A stretch of DNA of 26,573 nt from a virus. Positions 1 through 9,700 of this stretch are shown piece by piece. Within the stretch, counting starts at the first letter, position 1. Each line of letters starts with the position of its first letter. Location of the stretch: the IMG/VR virus record IMGVR_UViG_3300042458_001013, positions 1 to 26,573 of that record, one strand, 5' to 3'. Under the pieces are notes generated by a model. That model was not told the DNA's origin and ran no database searches. It was given only the letters and a program-made list of their open reading frames with translations. Made by a program: the position numbers and the translations under genes.

Positions 1-155
1 GTCATATATTTGATTTCAATCGTACCTTTTCTTAATGGATGTCCTTCTGGGTAAACCAATCCTTGAGATGGTAATTCGATGGTTTCTGTTGGGAAATCAT
101 TTTGTTTTGGTGCAGTTTGCATTTGCACCTTAGTTGTATTTGTCATTTCTGCCAT
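1..155 (-). CDS. T4-like baseplate protein, N-terminal part only
   Basis: The reading frame starts at the ATG at 153-155 and runs off the left edge of the window after 51 codons, so only the N-terminus is visible. A short polar leader rich in Thr, Gln and Lys precedes an ELPSQGLVYPEGHPLRKG segment and then EIKYMT. From memory, this 'LPS-x-G-x-x-YPE ... G-x-IE-[IM]-KYMT' opening is typical of the T4 baseplate protein family (PF12322, T4 gp26-type hub or baseplate proteins) in T4-like marine and freshwater phages. It lies just downstream of sheath and tube genes, as expected for a tail gene block. An ATATTTATA-like promoter motif sits 24 bases upstream and a terminator hairpin separates it from the tube gene. 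The family call rests on one short motif, so it is tentative. Confidence 0.55.
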   Translation of the reverse strand, partial: MAEMTNTTKVQMQTAPKQNDFPTETIELPSQGLVYPEGHPLRKGTIEIKYM

Positions 156-179
156 AACGTTGTTTATTTTGTTTGTATA

Positions 180-188
180 TATAAATAC
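180..188 (-). promoter_or_regulatory. Putative late promoter motif (GTATTTATA)
   Basis: On the coding strand the motif reads GTATTTATA and ends 24 bases before the ATG at 155. The same AT-rich element recurs in all the larger intergenic gaps of the window at similar distances. The role as a promoter is inferred from position and recurrence only. Confidence 0.4.
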
Positions 189-212
189 ATAGAAATTAAA
201 AAATTAGAAAGC

Positions 213-246
213 ATAAAAAAGGGGATACTTTTGATATCCCCTTATT
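213..246 (-). terminator. Rho-independent terminator after the tail tube gene
   Basis: A perfect 9-bp stem (AAGGGGATA at 219-227 paired with TATCCCCTT at 235-243) has a 7-base loop. On the minus strand it is followed by a run of T residues, and on the plus strand by another T-rich stretch, so it could work in both directions. It lies 19 bases beyond the tube gene stop codon and before the promoter motif of the next gene, where a terminator is expected. Confidence 0.8.
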
Positions 247-261
247 TTTATTATTTTTAGA

Positions 262-750
262 TTAGAATTCTAAGATTGCGTAATCATAAGATAGTGTTAA
301 TTCGATTGTTGCTGGTTCGTTAGAATCGAATGATAAATCTCCAAAGTTTGCTTGAGAGATAAATGCACCTTTCAACTTCCATTGTTCAATCTTATCACCA
401 ACTGGTCCTAATAAATAGAAATCAACATCTTTCTTATAGAAATCAGCGTATCCATCTCTACCAGTGATTGATTCATGTCCTAAACGAATCCACTCCATTA
501 CCGCTTGTGCTCCAGAAGGAACGATTGGGTCATAAAGTGTGATAGTGATATCTTGCCACTCACCTTTACCTTTCAACTTTCTCTTTACGTTGATATGGTC
601 TAAAGTTACGGTTTCAAATTGAATTGTAGGTCTATTTGCTGCCTTTACAAGATATGAAGGGATATTGTCTATCTCCATCACATATCTATTTTTCATCTTC
701 GGTTCGAAGTTCGTATAGAACATCTTATCAAACTCTAATATTTCTGCCAT
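262..750 (-). CDS. Tail tube protein (T4 gp19-like)
   Basis: This 162-aa protein should polymerise into the inner tail tube through which DNA is ejected. Its length nearly matches T4 gp19 (163 aa). The order of elements also fits the gp19 family (PF06841): an N-terminal FxVEI-type strand (NRYVMEIDNIPSYL), a central strand with conserved basic residues (VKRKLKGKGEWQDITITLYD), a helix ending in EWIRLG, and a C-terminal LTLSYDYAILEF strand that resembles the end of gp19. Its position directly downstream of the sheath gene is the classic sheath-tube order. The ATG at 750 is preceded by AAAAGGAA, one of the few recognisable ribosome sites in the window, and by the putative promoter motif 22 bases upstream. 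A strong hairpin terminator follows the stop. Tubes of other contractile systems could look similar, but the function is not in doubt. Confidence 0.9.
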   Translation of the reverse strand: MAEILEFDKMFYTNFEPKMKNRYVMEIDNIPSYLVKAANRPTIQFETVTLDHINVKRKLKGKGEWQDITITLYDPIVPSGAQAVMEWIRLGHESITGRDGYADFYKKDVDFYLLGPVGDKIEQWKLKGAFISQANFGDLSFDSNEPATIELTLSYDYAILEF

Positions 751-756
751 TTTTTA

Positions 757-764
757 TTCCTTTT
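757..764 (-). promoter_or_regulatory. Ribosome binding site of the tail tube gene
   Basis: The coding strand reads AAAAGGAA ending 6 bases before the ATG at 750. It is noted because it is nearly the only Shine-Dalgarno-like site in the window. The other leaders are A-rich without a GGAG core. Confidence 0.5.
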
Positions 765-772
765 ATTTGTAT

Positions 773-782
773 TAATAAATAT
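773..782 (-). promoter_or_regulatory. Putative late promoter motif (ATATTTATTA)
   Basis: On the coding strand ATATTTATTA ends 22 bases before the tube gene ATG. It differs by one base from the ATATTTATA core seen in other gaps. It would allow separate transcription of the abundant tube protein even though the sheath gene ends only 52 bases upstream of the tube start. Confidence 0.4.
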
Positions 783-802
783 CTACTTTATTGATTTTCG
801 TA

Positions 803-3142
803 TTATGCGTTAAAACTTGCTCCAGTTGGTAAGATGTTGAAATCTATTACGATAAATTCCGCTGTCTTAGCCGGTTGTAAGAAAATTTGTCCTGCTAATA
901 TGTTTCTATCAATTACATCAGGTGTGTTGTTACTTTCATCCATTACAACTCTGAAAGCGTATAAACCTTGTCTTTGTTGAACTGCCTCTAAGTAAGGGTT
1001 CACAGTGTTTAAGAATCTTTGACGAGTTGTAGAAGTATTTTGTTCGAACACTAAGAAACGAGATGTAGATGCGATAAACTTCTTAAGAGTGATAAGTAAT
1101 CTTCTAACATTGATTCTATCTAAAGCTGATGCCTTATCTTGCAATGTTTTCTGTCCGAATGCTACAATACCTTGTCCAGGGAATGCTGCGATTGGGTTTA
1201 CTTTGTTCTCATATAGAGTATCTCTTTCAGAATGTGTTAATCTATTCAACACACTAACTGCTCCACTAATACCACCTCTATTCAAACCAGCAGGTGCGAA
1301 CCATTCAGCTGCCAATCTATCGTTTGCAGCGAATACAGCCGGCATCAATACTGATGGAGGTACACTCATTAATTTGTTACTATTAGTATCAACTGTCTTA
1401 ACCCAAGGGTAGTAAGTTCCAACATAGTTAGAATCTACTGAATTTGCTTCTTCAGTTGCTTCAGTAATTAATGCGGTTGCTCCCACAAAATCAGCGATAT
1501 AGAAACAATCTTGTCTATCTTCAACCATATCAATTACTTTTGTAGTAATAGATGGGTGTAAAGAACGAATAATACCAGGAGTTACAACTAAATTAATATC
1601 GTATTCATCTGCATTTGAAATAGCGTTGATTGCTTTTGTATATGCAATTGAACCATTTGTTGAGTTATTTGAAAGGTTAAATCCTTGCGAATTTGCCGTA
1701 GTTATTGCTGTACCTAAGTTTATTTTTGTTGTTGGTGCCATACCATCGAATCCGTATTGGAATCCTAATACAAATTGTCTTTTAACCATATCAGATGAAG
1801 TTGAACCAGTCATTTGAAATGCTAATTGAGAATCGAATGCGAATGCTACGTTTGCTCCAGTTAATGCTCCGTCAGCAATTGGTTTTAAGTATTGTTTGTT
1901 ATCATCAGATGTTCCGATAGTTTCGAAATCAAATCCAGAATAATATACAGGAGATGATGATGTGTTATTTACTGAACCAGTTTGGTAAACTACTGCAGGT
2001 ACTTTATTTACATCTCCAGCTCCCATACGAATTGGATTAACATATGCTCCATGTCCAAATGGTGCTGATGAAATTGGGAATGAACCCGCTTCAGCTACAA
2101 CCACTCTTACATATTTTGATTTGTTTGAGTAATCACCATTTTCAGTTATTTTACCATCAGATTCAATCGTATTCCATCTATCACCTATTCTTCTAGCTAT
2201 ATAGTTAGGAGAAGCAGGGTCTAAGTTTACATTATTAAATGTTTCAATTACTGTCTTTCTCTTATCAGTATCACTATATCCTCTTACAGTTACAGTAAAT
2301 GTTGAGTAATCAGTTGCTCCATCTTCACCAGCTGCCTTAACATTAGAAATGCCAATTTTGAATTTAGTGTTATATGGAGTACCATGTCCTAAAGTTACAA
2401 ACTTAAATAAATCGTATCTAACGTTGTTGTTATCTTTTTGAGATTTAACGTAAGGAGTTTCAGCTGCACTGATATCACCATATACTTGTGCGGGTAATGC
2501 TGATGCTGATACATATGTACCACCTTCCACTCCACCAGCTCCAAATGCTGCGTTAGTGTAATTAGTTGTTGCTATATTTTTGAAATAAGCGTAAGTGTAT
2601 GCTGTTTTAGCGCCAAATGGTGAAGTACCAAATGTATCGGCTACATCATTTGTAGCAGTTTCTAAAATAGATGCTGATACAATTCCAAATGAAGAAGATA
2701 ATACAAAAGAACCAGATGCAAATCCAGGTCCAGATGCAGTTGAAGCCATTCCAAAATTTGGTATTCCAAATCCTACTGCTTCATCACCAGCTTCAGTTGA
2801 ATATAAAACTCCAATAAGTTTTTCTCCAACCAAACCACCAGATGCGAATATACCAATAGGTGCGGTTTGTTGATAACCACCAATACCACCAACTCTTACG
2901 ATGGTAGCACTTCCAGCTTCTCTTAAATAGTTTTGTACTGCATATTCAGTATAATAAGTTCCATCAGGAGTACCGAAGATATCTTCGAATTCTGATTGCG
3001 TTCTAACAATTGTTGGAACAAATGCAGGTCCTTGCTTAAAAGGTCCTATAAATGCTGCTCCAATTTCACCTACTCCTTGCGCTAGGAAGGAAAGGTCATT
3101 TTCTCTTGTGAATACGCCGGGTGATACGATTCTTTCTGCCAT
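803..3142 (-). CDS. Contractile tail sheath protein (T4 gp18-like)
   Basis: The 779-aa product should form the contractile sheath around the tail tube. It opens with the sheath hallmark IVSPGVFTREND (residues 5-16), followed by a GPFKQGPAFVPTIV segment and the EFEDIFG motif. The C-terminal part from about residue 695 (RFLVFEQNTSTTRQRFL, then NPYLEAV and IDFNILPTG near the end) matches the conserved sheath core that makes inter-subunit beta-sheet contacts. T4 gp18 is 659 aa. The extra ~120 residues probably lie in the Gly, Ser and Ala-rich region between about residues 95 and 420, where sheath proteins carry variable, surface-exposed insertions. It is followed by the tube gene after 52 bases. 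A large hairpin and a promoter-like motif precede it, so it probably has its own transcription start. The start at 3142 is chosen because the MAERIVSPGVF opening is typical. Confidence 0.93.
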   Translation of the reverse strand: MAERIVSPGVFTRENDLSFLAQGVGEIGAAFIGPFKQGPAFVPTIVRTQSEFEDIFGTPDGTYYTEYAVQNYLREAGSATIVRVGGIGGYQQTAPIGIFASGGLVGEKLIGVLYSTEAGDEAVGFGIPNFGMASTASGPGFASGSFVLSSSFGIVSASILETATNDVADTFGTSPFGAKTAYTYAYFKNIATTNYTNAAFGAGGVEGGTYVSASALPAQVYGDISAAETPYVKSQKDNNNVRYDLFKFVTLGHGTPYNTKFKIGISNVKAAGEDGATDYSTFTVTVRGYSDTDKRKTVIETFNNVNLDPASPNYIARRIGDRWNTIESDGKITENGDYSNKSKYVRVVVAEAGSFPISSAPFGHGAYVNPIRMGAGDVNKVPAVVYQTGSVNNTSSSPVYYSGFDFETIGTSDDNKQYLKPIADGALTGANVAFAFDSQLAFQMTGSTSSDMVKRQFVLGFQYGFDGMAPTTKINLGTAITTANSQGFNLSNNSTNGSIAYTKAINAISNADEYDINLVVTPGIIRSLHPSITTKVIDMVEDRQDCFYIADFVGATALITEATEEANSVDSNYVGTYYPWVKTVDTNSNKLMSVPPSVLMPAVFAANDRLAAEWFAPAGLNRGGISGAVSVLNRLTHSERDTLYENKVNPIAAFPGQGIVAFGQKTLQDKASALDRINVRRLLITLKKFIASTSRFLVFEQNTSTTRQRFLNTVNPYLEAVQQRQGLYAFRVVMDESNNTPDVIDRNILAGQIFLQPAKTAEFIVIDFNILPTGASFNA

Positions 3143-3200
3143 TTTATTTCTCGAATTTGTATTTTAAGTTTGTAATTAAGATAATCCAATTAATTACTTA

Positions 3201-3210
3201 TATAAATATA
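3201..3210 (-). promoter_or_regulatory. Putative late promoter motif before the sheath gene
   Basis: The coding strand reads TATATTTATA, a full match to the recurrent motif. It ends 58 bases before the sheath ATG, farther than the 20-26 bases seen for the other genes, so the sheath mRNA would carry a longer leader. It overlaps the downstream side of the hairpin at 3215-3262, so termination and re-initiation seem coupled here. Confidence 0.4.
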
Positions 3211-3214
3211 AAGA

Positions 3215-3262
3215 AAATATCCAAAACACAAATTTGTTTATAAATCTGCATTTTGGATATTT
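3215..3262 (-). terminator. Hairpin terminator between the 134-aa gene and the sheath gene
   Basis: A perfect 12-bp stem (AAATATCCAAAA at 3215-3226 paired with TTTTGGATATTT at 3251-3262) encloses a 24-base loop. It begins 25 bases after the stop of the small gene at 3287-3691. On the minus strand an AT-rich tail containing TCTTTATATTT follows. The long loop and mixed tail make it weaker than the hairpin at 213-246. It could also act on the leader of the sheath transcript. Confidence 0.55.
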
Positions 3263-3286
3263 AACATTTTTTTCTTATAATTTGTA

Positions 3287-3691
3287 CTAAACAGGCGCTG
3301 GAGTTGATACTTGCGGTGCAACTACACTACCAGATGTAGGAGACCAAGGTAAATTTGCTTCATCAACTTGTAAACTAGTCCACTTATTAGCATTGATTTC
3401 TTTTTGTATTTGTCCGTTTATATGCTCCATGTAGTTTGTAGATGTATTTGAACCACTTACATGATTTTTTACCCAACCAAGAACTATTTCTTCTGTCAAT
3501 TCATGATAAGGTACAAAGCTTCCTGTGTTTATATTATTGATATTAAACGGAGTTGCTCCAGTAAATGTACCAACATTCCCATCTTCATCGGTTGCTGTGA
3601 TTTTCCAGTTAGTCCCAACGATAGCTTCATTCACATTTTGGCTATCTTGCTTTTTTAGCCCTATTAATTTCCATTCGTATGTTAATCCCAT
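3287..3691 (-). CDS. Small phage protein of unknown function
   Basis: This 134-aa protein is not confidently recognised. It opens with a beta-like stretch (LTYEWKLIGL), has an NWKITATDEDGNVGTFTG strand pair, and then a helical part with PYHELTEEIVLGWVKNHV and INGQIQKEIN. The tail is Pro, Val and Ser-rich (SVVAPQVSTPAPV). The 'ELTEE-x-V-x-GWV' segment reminds me of small proteins found next to structural genes in other T4-like and podoviral phages (DUF7936 type), but that is from memory. It has its own gap on both sides: a promoter-like motif 24 bases before the ATG and a hairpin after the stop. It therefore looks like a separate transcription unit between the S74 fibre gene and the sheath gene. 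A minor virion or tail assembly role is a guess from position. Confidence 0.7.
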   Translation of the reverse strand: MGLTYEWKLIGLKKQDSQNVNEAIVGTNWKITATDEDGNVGTFTGATPFNINNINTGSFVPYHELTEEIVLGWVKNHVSGSNTSTNYMEHINGQIQKEINANKWTSLQVDEANLPWSPTSGSVVAPQVSTPAPV

Positions 3692-3715
3692 AATAAATCA
3701 GTTTTGTTTATATTC

Positions 3716-3726
3716 TATAAATATAT
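3716..3726 (-). promoter_or_regulatory. Putative late promoter motif (ATATATTTATA)
   Basis: The coding strand reads ATATATTTATA and ends 24 bases before the ATG at 3691, the same spacing as at 180-188. It sits in the 54-base gap after the giant S74 fibre gene. Confidence 0.42.
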
Positions 3727-3745
3727 TGTTTTTAAAAAATAACTA

Positions 3746-6700
3746 TTATTTTCTATCAAATAAAGTTTTTAGCATTTCTTTGATTTCAGAAATTTCATTA
3801 TTTTGTTTTTCAATAATAGTTTGTTGTTCTTTAATAGCCTCTACTAAAAGTGGAACTAACTTATCGTAATCAATTGTTAGATAGTTCTCACCACTCTTAG
3901 AACCTTTTATTTCTTTAGTTTCTGAATCTATATCAGTATCAAATGGTGCTAAGTGCACAATTTCAGGTAATATACTTTGAACTTCTTGAGCTGACAAACC
4001 TAATTGTACTTTGGTATCAGTATATCCTACTGAATGTGCTAGCTCATTATTTACATAGTAGAATCCATTTAATTTAGATATCTTTTCTAATGGGTTTTCA
4101 ATATTACCAATTTTTGTTTTTAATCTTTCATCAGAATAGTATGCTATAATATTTCCTTGTGCAAATATCCAATCATAACAATATATGTTGTTATTGATAA
4201 TATAGTTAAATCTAGATGTTGAGTTAAAGTCACCATAATATCCAGTGTCGTGGTCATAGAAAATCGGAGAACGGATATCGTTATACACATATACACCATA
4301 TGGTTGCATTGACATTCTATCTGAACCGGCATAGTATAAGTAAAGAATTGCTCCACTCATTAACCACACCCATCCTCTAGCACTATCATGCACACCAACG
4401 TTATCACCCATAGTACTCATAAAGGTATAACGAGAACCTATACCCCAACCTTGCCAGCCGTTTCTACCACCATCGTAAGTTGTATAGTTACCATAAGGGT
4501 TTCCACCACACTCAGCTGCCCATATACCTCTACCATATGATTGGTTATACAATCCAGTACAACCATAGTTTCTCCACCATCCGTAGTTATAACCCTGGTC
4601 TATGTATATTTCATTCAAACGGTTGCCACCATTTATATCTAAATAATATCCAGTATTATCTCTATCGTAAATAAAGTTTGTTCTTATCTCATAAAGATAA
4701 GTTCTATTTCCAGAGTAGTGGTTGATGTAAGTTTCATATCCGTTTTGGCAATCTAAGTGTAAGTTACCATTAGTTGTTACAACAGATGCAGTTCCATCGG
4801 GTCTACCATTTGAACCAACATAAAGATATGCTCCCCAAGTTGGGTTAGGTCCATGTAAAGTACCACCACGTTGTCTAATACACGAATTTGATGTACTATT
4901 AAAATCTGCATAATATCCGGTATCATCTGAATCATAGAATACGTTTGCACGAAGGTCACCAGAACCTCCACCACCATACATAGCGAATTCTTTCCATCCA
5001 GAAACTCCACCACCCCATTTACCTCTTGCCCAATATCTATTTGCAGTTGCATCACCAGCACCTACCATCATCCAACCATAAGCCGCACCACCATCGGATG
5101 TTGCATAGTGTTGTCCCGATACGATACCTTGTGCGTGAATATATCCACCACCTTGAGGGTGACCTGTTCCACCACCCCAAATATCCCATCCAGCAAATCC
5201 AGCTTTCCAAGCATTATCCCAGTTTCCAGCAGATGTTCCCCATCCAAAAGTACCTGTCCAATAGTTTGTATCACCAGTATAATCAAATCTAGGAGTAATC
5301 CAATGATGACCCCTATTCATTGCTGCATGTGTTCTATTAGTAAATCTATTTAAGTTTGATGTACCATTTGCATCTAAATACCATCCAGTATCGTGGTCAT
5401 AGAAAATAGGTGACCTCATATCTGCTCTTGCCCAAATAACAGATGCTATTGCCGCATTTGTTGTACCATTTTCTACTACTAATAATCCGTGCGTATTTAG
5501 GTAACTAGCTTGTCCACCTGCGTTTGGATGCGACCAAGATAAACCATATAAGTTACCAAGCGATGTACCATCAACAGGCATTCTCCAAGGAGTACCCATT
5601 GAGAATATACCCTGAAAACGAACTGATGTATAAACTCCGAATATAGTTTGTCCGTAGTTATAATCTAAATAAATATGTTCGTTTGCATCAACTCTAATAC
5701 CACCATTAGCTGCTACATAATTTAATCTAGCAGTACCATTAGGGTTTACATAATACGAAGTATCATTTGAATCATAAAATATTGGTGCTCTTAATGAGTT
5801 ACCGCCAGTTAAATAATCGTTGGCGTAAACAGTACCATTTGAATACCATTCCATTGTACTATAACGAGTACCGCTGGTGTTTGTGTTATAGAAATATGTA
5901 TTACCACCGGTGTTAAATCTCATATAGGCTTGTCCCTGTCCGCCATTGATTCTACTAAATCCACCAGGTCCACCACCATCGTTTTGTACGTTAAATCCAA
6001 AACCACCATCATTCCAAGTTACACCAGGTTCAGAAACCCACATTTGTAAATAAGATGGAGTACCAGTACCCATTTCATTTCCTCTAGCAGTTAATCTAAT
6101 TGTAGAGTTACCATGCCCACCTGCTACTTCAAATCTACCTCTTACATAAGAACCACCATTTAAGTCAGTATAGTATTCCGTATTATCGGAATCATAGAAT
6201 ATAGGTGCTCTCATAGATGATGCAGCCTGTAAGTATCCTTCTGAATATGTGTATCCAGAATAAAAATACATTCTGTACGAACCTCCTCTAGTTATTCTTA
6301 AATCGTGATTTGTAAATGAACCAACAACCGATAATCCACCAACATGTGAGAACATACCAGTTTCAATACCTTCACTTCTAGCATAAACTCTTATAATTGA
6401 GTGAGGACCATTTGAAACGTGAAGTTGAGTACCCCATCCACCAGGATCGGACCAATCACTACCACCATCACCAACATATAAGTTTCTTAATCTAGAAGAT
6501 GAGTTAAGGTCTAAACGGAATGTAGTATCTGCTGAATCATAAAATACAGGTGCTCTCCAATCGGATGTTGCTGTACCAGTACCAGTTATTACCATGCCAC
6601 CAGAAAATCCAAAACGAGAATAAGTTGTACCATTGTTTCTTAATGCCAAATGATGGTCATATCCACTTCCATATTCATAAGCCAATCCATACATATTACC

Positions 6701-9700
6701 CAATGGCCAGCTTTCTCCAATTGTCCAAATTACTTTGTCAGCAGTACCCGTAGAATTATAATCACCCATCAAACCACCTCTATCACGACTTACTAAATAG
6801 TTAGTGTAATATGAACGAGCGTACATATTAAGAGTACTATTTACATTTAATCCAAGTAAATTAGATGTTGAAGCAGGGTCTGTGTAATATCCGGTATTAT
6901 TTGAATCATAGAATATTGGTGCTCTCATATCACCATCTGCCTGCATTTGACCTGCTCTATTAAAATAGAATCTATCACCAATTCCATTAAAATGGAAAAT
7001 TAATGCTTCATATCCATTCCAACCATCATTTACCAACCAAGGGTAATATGAATTGCTATATGCAGTATTGCTTAAACCAATTAAATATCTATTATTGTGA
7101 GATAATTGTAAAGCGTAAGTATTTCCACCATTAAAGTTACCACTATTACCGACTTTTAATGCCAATAATCTAGATTGATTATCACCATCTACATAATATG
7201 CACTATTATTAGAATCGTAATAAATTGGAGAATACATTGCACTTCCCGCTTGAACATTAGTACCAGCATAGAATGATACTGGTGTTCTTAAATTACGAAG
7301 GTCACCTGATATATTTGAATATGAATCGGATTCTATTGCTACTGAATATCCTTCAGCAACATCCATTATTCCACTATAATATGAACCATTTTGTATTTTT
7401 CTTAAAACAACTTGTCCATAAGACCAAGATGATGAACCATTACCAATTACGATACAATATCTACCATCTTTAACACCAACTCTTACAGGTTTATCAGTTT
7501 GTCCAATTACTTCTGCATTTATGTTATACCACGCACCATTCCAGTTATGTCCACCAACTCTTACAGTTGATGCAGCATTTCCATTATATTCGTAGATATC
7601 AATTACAGCATGAATCATACCATAGTTACCAGTTCCGCCAGGGAATTTAATAACTACTGCTCCAGTTGCACCCGTTGCTCCCCAAACTGCGTAAGGTCTA
7701 CCTACTAAGTTATCTTGCTTTATACCACCTGCTACTCTTAAAGATGTTGCTGTTGTGGCTGGGTTTAAGAAAAATGCGGTATTGTCTTGGTCATAGAATA
7801 TTGGAGAACGCATTGAACCATCTGAAAACATATTACCAGATGTATCTATACCAGCTACTGTTCTACCTGCCGCTTCTGAATAAAAATGGAAACTTTCCGT
7901 ACCAACTAATTGTGATGATGTTCTTTTACCTACATACCAACTGCTACCAGATCCTCCAATATAGCGAACCATTGCTTCATAGCCATTACCCGGATTAATA
8001 GTAAGATATTTATGAGCTGCGCCTGTTATATTAATAGGAGTGTTGTTTCCTCCAATCATACCAATATAAGAAACATCATTGATACTATTACCATTCAAAT
8101 ACATCGTACCATACAACCAGTTTGTACCAGTTGAATAAATACCAGATGGATGATATGATGCGTTTCCAGTTCCTGCTACGTTACTATTTCCCTGATAAGA
8201 ATATGCTTGTAATGTATTTAAGTTTGAGTTACCAGCTCCATTTATAAAATATGCTGTATTATCCGAATCATAAAATATTGGTGCTCTAAAATCTACGTTA
8301 GCAGTAATATTTCCAGAACTATTAATATTCATTCTTAAACTTCCACCAGTAGCATGAGTAATTGCATTATGTGTATAAAAATCTATTTGAGTTGCTGGGT
8401 TAGCTTCATATATATTTCCTCCAATATAAATTTGGTTTGCGGCTGCACTATTATATGCTCCTATAATGGTTGTTCCTTGTGCTTGTGATGTTGCATTATA
8501 GTGAGTACCAGTTAAAGTTGAAAATTTATTACTACCTTCACCAGCAGGTCCCATTAGGATATTACCACCACTACTATTACCAGCAGCGGTTAATCTTATT
8601 TTATTAAATGATGGTGAATCTGAAGTTCTTACCGCCTGATTTAAATAATCTGAAAATTGATAACCATCCCATAAATCTGCATTAAGATTAGTAACAACAG
8701 TTGTTGATGTTACTGCCAATGGAGATGTACCAGTTGCTACAGTTGATGTTATTCTATTGAATGATGGTGAATCAGATGTACGGACATTTTGGTTCATTAA
8801 ATAAACCTCAGTTGCTCCTTGCCCAGTATCAATTGTACCACTAAGAACTACATTACCACCTACTTCTAATGTATTATCAGCATACCATCTGTCCGTTGAT
8901 TCGTTCCAATAAAATGATACGGTGGATGCATTACCTCTCTTAACTTCTATACCAGCATTTTCAGTTGGTGCAGTTGATGCTCCAATATCTGCATTAAGTG
9001 TAATAATATTATCACCTATGTTAAGAGTTGTTGTATTAATATATGTTGTTGTACCACTTACAGTAAGGTCACCACTAATTGTAGCGTTACCAGTTACTGC
9101 TAATGTAGTACCATCAAATCTTAAATTTGCTTCAACGGTTGCGTTTGGTGCAGTTCCGTTTAATGTGATTACACCATTATCAGTTGTACCAGTTAATGAT
9201 AGTAACCCAGATGTGCCAGATGTACCACGTGTTCCTGATGTACCGCTCGTGCCAGAAGTTCCACTAGTCCCAGACGTACCACCACTACCAAAGGTTCCTG
9301 ATGTACCAGAAGTTCCTGATGTGCCACCACTTCCAGAAGTTCCTGATGTGCCACTACTTCCAGAAGTTCCTGATGTACCTCTAGTTCCACTTGTGCCAGA
9401 AGTTCCCGATGAACCACTTGCTCCAGAAGTTCCTGATGTACCAGAAGTTCCCGATGAACCATTTACTCCACTTGTACCAGAAGTTCCTGATGTGCCACGA
9501 GTTCCAGAAGTTCCTGATGTGCCACTACTTCCAGCAGAACCACTTATTCCAGAAGTTCCTGATGTTCCTGATGTGCCAGACGAACCACTTATTCCGCTAG
9601 TCCCACTACTACCACTTATTCCAGAAGTTCCTGATGTTCCCGATGAACCGGCACTTCCACTTACACCACTTGTACCAGAAGTTCCCGATGTACCATTTGA

